Source: an uncultured Eubacterium sp. (GTDB taxonomy: Bacteria; Bacillota; Clostridia; Lachnospirales; Lachnospiraceae). From it: DNA of 64,000 bases. The notes under the pieces were generated by a model, which searched no databases, was not told the origin of the DNA, and saw nothing but the letters and a program-made list of their open reading frames with translations. Made by a program: the position numbers and the translations under genes. Of the stretch, positions 59,390-64,000 are shown in pieces; the stretch's first letter is position 1; each line of letters starts with the position of its first letter. Location: positions 1 to 64,000 of the forward strand of contig CAJTZX010000013.1 of assembly GCA_910584345.1 (NCBI GenBank), given 5' to 3'.

Positions 59390-60367
59390 ATGAAAGCAGA
59401 AATACTAGCGGCACTTAGAGCATCAGATGGTTATGTATCCGGGCAGGAGTTATGTGGAAAGTTTGGAGTTTCCAGGACAGCGATCTGGAAAGCAATTAAT
59501 CAGCTGAAACAGGCAGGATATGAGATTGAGGCAGTTCAAAACCGTGGATACCATATTGTATCTACGCCGGATATCCTGAGTGAAAACGAATTAAGAAGCA
59601 TTCGTAAAACGGAATGGCTTGGAAACAGAATTTATTATGAAGCAGAGATAGATTCTACAAATACAAAAGCAATGAAACTTGCGGAAGAAGGCGCTCCGCA
59701 TGGGACAATTGTAGTGACAGACCATCAGAAGAATGGGCGGGGGCGAAGAGGAAGAACGTGGGAATCACCGGCAGGAGAAGCTATTGCGATGACGTTCCTG
59801 TTAAGGCCAAAGATCGATCCAAATAATGCATCTATGCTGACGCTGATAGCAGCGATGGCAGTTGCAAGAGGGATTGAAGATGAAACAGGACTGAAAGCCG
59901 GTATTAAATGGCCAAATGATGTAATAATTAATCGGAAAAAAGTCAGTGGGATACTGACAGAAATGAGCGCACAGGCAGATTATGTGAATCATATAGTAGT
60001 TGGTATTGGAATCAATGTGCATATTGATGAATTCCCAGAAGAATTGAAAAATATTGCGACATCTATTTTCTTAGAGCTGGGGATAAAAATTAACAGAGCT
60101 GCGTTAATTGAGCGGATATGCGAATATTTTGAGGCATATTTTGAAGTCTTTCTCCAGACAGAAGATTTATCTGCCATATCAAAGCAATATGATGCTTATA
60201 TGGTTAACCGGAATCAGCCGGTGAAAGTATTAGATCCCAAAGATACATACGAGGGCACAGCACGCGGCATTACTACAAGAGGAGAACTCCTTGTAGATAC
60301 ATGGGAATCCAGAAAACTCGTATCGTCAGGAGAAGTGTCTGTGCGCGGAATTTATGGCTACCTATAA
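59390..60367 (+). CDS. birA: Biotin--protein ligase with regulatory HTH domain
   Basis: 325 residues: winged helix (1-60, FGVSRTAIWKAINQLKQAGY), BPL catalytic domain with DSTNTKA, GRGRRG (116-121) and KWPNDV, then the small SH3-like C-terminal domain (VRGIYGYL end). It joins biotin to carboxylases and probably represses biotin genes. It starts an operon: DUF6145-like 9 bp later, coaX 2 bp after that. Confidence 0.95.
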   Translation: MKAEILAALRASDGYVSGQELCGKFGVSRTAIWKAINQLKQAGYEIEAVQNRGYHIVSTPDILSENELRSIRKTEWLGNRIYYEAEIDSTNTKAMKLAEEGAPHGTIVVTDHQKNGRGRRGRTWESPAGEAIAMTFLLRPKIDPNNASMLTLIAAMAVARGIEDETGLKAGIKWPNDVIINRKKVSGILTEMSAQADYVNHIVVGIGINVHIDEFPEELKNIATSIFLELGIKINRAALIERICEYFEAYFEVFLQTEDLSAISKQYDAYMVNRNQPVKVLDPKDTYEGTARGITTRGELLVDTWESRKLVSSGEVSVRGIYGYL

Positions 60368-60376
60368 GGAGTAACT

Positions 60377-60715
60377 ATGTATCAGGACGAAGTTGTATTA
60401 TGCGGTTCCAGCGCATACACTAGAAAATTTTATCTAAACGAAGATTTTGAAAATCTGCCCGAGCAGATAAAAAATGATTTGAAAATACTTTGTGTTTTAT
60501 ATACAGAAGATGTAGGCGGAACTTTACAGCTTATATTTGATGAAGAGGGCAATTTGACTTTTCGTACGGAATGTGAAGAAAATGATTTTATGTATGATGA
60601 GATTGGAAGCGTATTAAAAATAAAACAGCTTCAGCAGACAAAGAAAGATCTTTTCGAAGCCTTGGAAATGTTTTACAAAGTGTTTTTTCTGGGAGAGGAG
60701 CTTGAGGAGGACTAA
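60377..60715 (+). CDS. DUF6145-like small protein
   Basis: 112 residues, acidic, no signal: MYQDEVVLCGSSAYTRKFYLNEDF and a beta-rich core LQLIFDEEGNLTFRTECEENDFMYDEIGS, then a C-terminal helix. It matches my memory of DUF6145, found between birA and coaX in Lachnospiraceae. Function unknown. AAGGAG upstream. Confidence 0.6.
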   Translation: MYQDEVVLCGSSAYTRKFYLNEDFENLPEQIKNDLKILCVLYTEDVGGTLQLIFDEEGNLTFRTECEENDFMYDEIGSVLKIKQLQQTKKDLFEALEMFYKVFFLGEELEED

Positions 60716-60717
60716 GG

Positions 60718-61488
60718 ATGTTATTAGTAACAGATGTTGGAAATTCAAATATTACGTTAGGTGTATTTGACGGAGAGAAACTGGAGGCTACGTTTCGTCT
60801 GACGACGAAAATACCACGTACTTCAGATGAGTATGGGATTGTTTTGCGCAACCTCTTGCAGCATAGCCAAATTGAAGTAACAGATATTCTGGCTGTTGTG
60901 ATATCTTCGGTCGTGCCGAATGTGATGCATTCGCTGACAAGCGCTATTATTAAGTATATCCATGTCACTCCGATTATTGTCGCACCGGGAATCAGGACAG
61001 GCATACGAATTGCAACAGAGAATCCGAGACAGATTGGTGCGGATCGCATTGTAGATGCGGTGGGAGCCTATGAGTTGTATGGAGGACCAGTAATCGTGAT
61101 AGATTACGGGACAGCGACTACTTTCGATCTTGTAGATGCATCCGGTGCCTTTGCAGCAGGCGTCATTGCGCCAGGGATCCGCACTTCTGCAAAGGCATTA
61201 TGGGAGGAAGCTGCAAAACTTCCGGAAATTGAAATCTGCAAGCCAAAAAGTATATTGGCACAGGAAACGATCAGCAGTATGCAAGCAGGACTTGTATATG
61301 GGCAGATTGGACAAACAGAATATATTATCAAACATATGAAAGAAGAATTTTCAGATAAAAATGTGAAAGTTGTGGCGACTGGGGGACTTGGCAAAACAAT
61401 TGCATCTGAGACAGATTCTATTGATATTTATGATCCAAATTTAACGCTGCATGGAATGAGGCTGATTTATGAAAAACAAAGATCATAG
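60718..61488 (+). CDS. coaX: Type III pantothenate kinase
   Basis: 256 residues with TDVGNSNITLGVFDG, ISSVVPNV, RQIGADRIVDAVGA and VIDYGTATTFDLVDASGAF. First step of CoA synthesis. Two bases after the DUF6145-like gene, so in the birA operon; a promoter of its own is not seen. Confidence 0.95.
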   Translation: MLLVTDVGNSNITLGVFDGEKLEATFRLTTKIPRTSDEYGIVLRNLLQHSQIEVTDILAVVISSVVPNVMHSLTSAIIKYIHVTPIIVAPGIRTGIRIATENPRQIGADRIVDAVGAYELYGGPVIVIDYGTATTFDLVDASGAFAAGVIAPGIRTSAKALWEEAAKLPEIEICKPKSILAQETISSMQAGLVYGQIGQTEYIIKHMKEEFSDKNVKVVATGGLGKTIASETDSIDIYDPNLTLHGMRLIYEKQRS

Positions 61489-61653
61489 AATCTAATAATC
61501 ATCGAATGAGGTTTGGTTTTAACCGGAGAACGTTCTCATTTATTATATGATTGAGAAACATAATGTCTGAATTCAGTAATCATGCAGAGGAAACGGAGTA
61601 AAGATTACAGGCATACAGATTATAAATGCAATAAAGGATTTAAGGAATACGAA

Positions 61654-62631
61654 ATGAAGCAATTAGAAATAGGAAATGTAAGATTAAAGAATAATTTAAT
61701 TCTTGGTCCAATGGCAGGCGTAACAGACCTGCCATTTCGTCTGCTCTGTGCTGAACAGGGTGCCGGTCTTGTGTGTATGGAAATGGTCAGTGCAAAAGGG
61801 ATTTTATATCAGAATAAAAATACAGAGGCATTATTAACAATTGATAAGAAAGAGCGCCCGGTTTCTCTGCAGTTTTTCGGTGCAGATCCGGATATTATGT
61901 CTGAGATGGCAAAAAAGATCGAAGATCGTCCATTTGATATTCTGGATATTAATATGGGTTGTCCTGTACCGAAAGTAGTTAATAATGGCGAAGGATCTGC
62001 GCTGATGAAAAATCCGGTATTAGCAGGCAAAATTATCGAGAAAATGGCCAGGGCGATTCAAAAGCCTGTGACAGTAAAGATTCGGAAGGGATTTGACGAG
62101 GAACATTTGAATGCTGTTGAATTGGCTCATGTGGCACAAGAGAGCGGCGCTGCTGCAGTAACAGTACACGGCAGAACACGAGAACAATATTATGCAGGAA
62201 GCGCTGATTGGGATATTATTCGACAGGTGAAAGAGGCAGTATCCATACCGGTGATTGGTAACGGAGATTTGCGTACAGCACAGGATATACAGAAAATGAA
62301 AGAGCAAACAAACTGTGATGGTTTTATGATTGCAAGGGGCGCACAAGGAAATCCATGGATATTTTCACAGATTTTACACGTGCTTACGACAGGAGAAAAA
62401 GCAAAGATGCCTTCAACAGATGCGATTGCTCAGATGGTACTGCGCCATGCAAGAATGCAGTTGGAGTTTAAGGGCATTTATATAGGAATCAGAGAAATGC
62501 GTAAACATGCAGCATGGTATACGAGTGGATATAAACATGCCTCTAAATTGCGCAATGAATTGAATTGTGTTGAGACATATGAGCAATTAGAGAAACTAAT
62601 GAAACGGTTTGCTAAAGAATTTAAAGAATGA
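61654..62631 (+). CDS. dusB: tRNA-dihydrouridine synthase, DusB type
   Basis: About 325 residues: LGPMAGVTDLPFR, NINMGCPVPKVVNNGEGSALM shown as NMGCPVPK, the Lys in VTVKIRKGFD, HGRTREQYYAGSADW and IPVIGNGDL. It is an FMN enzyme that reduces uridine in tRNA. The catalytic Cys sits in the first part of the active-site loop. Frame opens at 61582, but AAGGA (61642-61646) sets ATG 61654. Confidence 0.93.
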   Translation: MKQLEIGNVRLKNNLILGPMAGVTDLPFRLLCAEQGAGLVCMEMVSAKGILYQNKNTEALLTIDKKERPVSLQFFGADPDIMSEMAKKIEDRPFDILDINMGCPVPKVVNNGEGSALMKNPVLAGKIIEKMARAIQKPVTVKIRKGFDEEHLNAVELAHVAQESGAAAVTVHGRTREQYYAGSADWDIIRQVKEAVSIPVIGNGDLRTAQDIQKMKEQTNCDGFMIARGAQGNPWIFSQILHVLTTGEKAKMPSTDAIAQMVLRHARMQLEFKGIYIGIREMRKHAAWYTSGYKHASKLRNELNCVETYEQLEKLMKRFAKEFKE

Positions 62632-62683
62632 ATCAAAATCTTTTGGCATATAATTTAGAAAAAGTGAAGGTGGACAGGATGAT

Positions 62684-63334
62684 TTGCTATTTCACAGATT
62701 ACGAGCATGGATAGGACAGTACCGAGGTCGAAAAAGTGGTCACAAAGCAGAAACAGAAATTCAGTTATACAATGATAAAGCAAAAAATGTATTCTCACCC
62801 ATGACGTATCGAAATCCATATATGGTATATATGCATAAGATTATTGCAGATGTAATTAACCAAAAAAAAATCTCCTATCAACAGATGGAATTAGTAATTA
62901 TTGATGCCGAAGAAAATAAAGATCAGGATGATGAAGACATTCAGATAGTTCTTGACGAATTGAACCAGCAGTTAAATTATCTGTTGATGGTTACTGACAG
63001 ACCTGAAAGATATGAAACATTTGCAGATGAAATGTATGAAGAGAACGGTCTGATCGTTCAGCAGATTTCAAAATCTGTCTGTCAGCAGGCGCGTGGAAAT
63101 GTTATTTTAGATTTTGAACGCAGCAGTGGTTTTTTTAGAAAAAATACAGTTGATTCCAAAGCTATTTATTTGCCGATCTATAAAAGACCATGGGAAATTA
63201 GCGAAAACCTTGACATTCTCGTGCCTGTTGGGTATAATACTTTGGTTGTGGGTGGTATTTTACCTGTAGATTGGCTGGAATACCGTTACATGAACGAAAG
63301 AGATCGATTGGATCGGGAATTCAGGAAAGGTTGA
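62684..63334 (+). CDS. Unknown protein upstream of greA
   Basis: 216 residues, no signal or membrane helix. A mixed alpha/beta protein with MHKIIADVINQKKISYQQMELVIID, a basic start and ILVPVGYNTLVVGGILPVDWLEYR at the end. The reading frame begins with TTG 62684, with GAAGGTGG (62666-62673) upstream; no in-frame ATG is near. It ends 5 bp before greA. No family seen. Confidence 0.55.
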   Translation: MLFHRLRAWIGQYRGRKSGHKAETEIQLYNDKAKNVFSPMTYRNPYMVYMHKIIADVINQKKISYQQMELVIIDAEENKDQDDEDIQIVLDELNQQLNYLLMVTDRPERYETFADEMYEENGLIVQQISKSVCQQARGNVILDFERSSGFFRKNTVDSKAIYLPIYKRPWEISENLDILVPVGYNTLVVGGILPVDWLEYRYMNERDRLDREFRKG

Positions 63335-63339
63335 AAGGC

Positions 63340-63822
63340 ATGGAAAAGAAAAATATTTTAACTTACGAAGGCTTACAGAAACTGGAAAATGAATTACAGG
63401 ATTTGAAACTGGTAAAACGAAAAGAAATTGCTCAGAAAATCAAGGAAGCCAGAGAGCAGGGGGATTTATCCGAGAATGCCGAATATGATGCGGCTAAAGA
63501 TGAGCAGCGTGACATCGAAGCACGTATTGAAGAGTTGGAAAAAATTCTGAAAAATGCGGAAGTCGTTGTAGAAGAGGAAGTAGACCTGGATAAAATCAAC
63601 GTAGGCTGCCTAGTAAAAATCCTGGATTGTGAATTTGATGAAGAATTAGAATACAAAATCGTAGGTTCTACAGAAGCAAATAGTTTAAAAGGCAAAATTT
63701 CGAATGAATCTCCAGTAGGACGTGCATTGCTTGGTCATCAGATCGGAGATATCGTAGACGTTGAAACACAGGCAGGTATTTTACAATATAAAGTATTAGA
63801 AATTCAAAGATCAAATGTGTAA
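63340..63822 (+). CDS. greA: Transcription elongation factor GreA
   Basis: 160 residues: N-terminal coiled coil with KLENELQDLK and EAREQGDLSENAEYDAAKDEQ (the tip Asp and Glu for backtracked RNA cleavage), then an FKBP-like domain with SPVGRALLGHQIGDIVDV. It rescues stalled RNA polymerase. The frame opens at 63271 inside the preceding gene; ATG 63340 is the natural start. Confidence 0.95.
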   Translation: MEKKNILTYEGLQKLENELQDLKLVKRKEIAQKIKEAREQGDLSENAEYDAAKDEQRDIEARIEELEKILKNAEVVVEEEVDLDKINVGCLVKILDCEFDEELEYKIVGSTEANSLKGKISNESPVGRALLGHQIGDIVDVETQAGILQYKVLEIQRSNV

Positions 63823-63841
63823 ACACAACGGAGGAAAGAAA

Positions 63842-64000
63842 ATGGCCGGACAGCAGAATCAAGACCTTAATCAGTTATTAAAGGTGCGACGGGAAAAATT
63901 ACAGGAATTGCAGGCAAATGGAAAAGATCCATTTAAAATTACAAAATACGATGTGACACATCATAGTCAGGAAATTAAAGATCGTTTTGAAGAACTTGAA
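63842..64000 (+). CDS. lysS: Lysyl-tRNA synthetase, N-terminal part (cut by window end)
   Basis: ATG 63842 follows GGAGGAAAG, 19 bp after greA. The 53 visible residues read MAGQQNQDLNQLLKVRREKL then ELQANGKDPFKITKYDVTHHS then EIKDRFEEL, the typical start of class II lysyl-tRNA synthetase, commonly next to greA. The frame is still open at the end of the window. Confidence 0.88.
   Translation, partial: MAGQQNQDLNQLLKVRREKLQELQANGKDPFKITKYDVTHHSQEIKDRFEELE

Overview
The window looks like a spore-forming, flagellated, anaerobic Firmicute of the Lachnospiraceae type. The DNA is AT-rich, with AGGAGG-type ribosome binding sites and -35/-10 promoters with 17-bp spacers. It carries BofA, a SleB-type hydrolase, flagellin with FliS, several ferredoxin-type proteins, and families common in Lachnospiraceae. 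Species cannot be told from the sequence alone. No rRNA, tRNA, insertion sequence, prophage or CRISPR array was seen.

Layout. (1) 1-6830 is a strip of gene wreckage. It holds a secreted Ig-like/flavodoxin gene with an amber codon in its signal peptide, and ends of an aldo/keto reductase, a MATE exporter, an FMN reductase, a DUF362 Fe-S protein and a chemotaxis receptor. It also holds a chimera of a trehalose PTS EIIB start with part of a multicopper oxidase. An intact CMD-family gene and treR lie among them, and the treR/PTS promoter region with three operators is intact. (2) 6838-12540: a winged-helix ferredoxin protein, a large hybrid histidine kinase and a response regulator. (3) 12600-17730: a degenerate LytM membrane protein, a probable free-standing structured RNA gene (13538-13795) with its own promoter and terminator, a GIY-YIG protein, a DEAD-box helicase and a strongly expressed secreted protein. 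(4) 18153-25235: DUF362 ferredoxin, PurM-like protein, coiled-coil protein, aconitase-family hydratase and AI-2E-type permease. (5) 25370-34506: a giant TPR/Gln-rich/P-loop protein, glycogen branching enzyme and a DUF6240-like protein. (6) 34623-37434: flagellin, FliS, YaaL-like and BofA.

(7) 37593-48328 is a complete Tad (type IVb pilus) locus from one promoter: prepilin peptidase, TadZ-like, a coupled 33-aa ORF, TadA, TadB, TadC, a 59-aa Flp pilin, a DUF5702-like pseudopilin, a TadE-like protein with two zinc-ribbon-like repeats, a second prepilin peptidase, a mini-TadE, an FHA protein and a rhomboid protease. (8) 48406-64000 is mostly housekeeping: flavodoxin-SCP2, orphan histidine kinase, HIT protein, murG, an unknown protein with a possible inactive metallo-beta-lactamase-like tail, pgi, a SleB-type hydrolase, SPFH protein, argF, birA, a DUF6145-like protein, coaX, dusB, an unknown, greA and the start of lysS.

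The most promising points are the structured RNA gene, the chimeric and deleted genes in the first 6.8 kb, the giant TPR-ATPase, and the unusual Tad components. Family names come from recognising motifs by eye; no database search was run.
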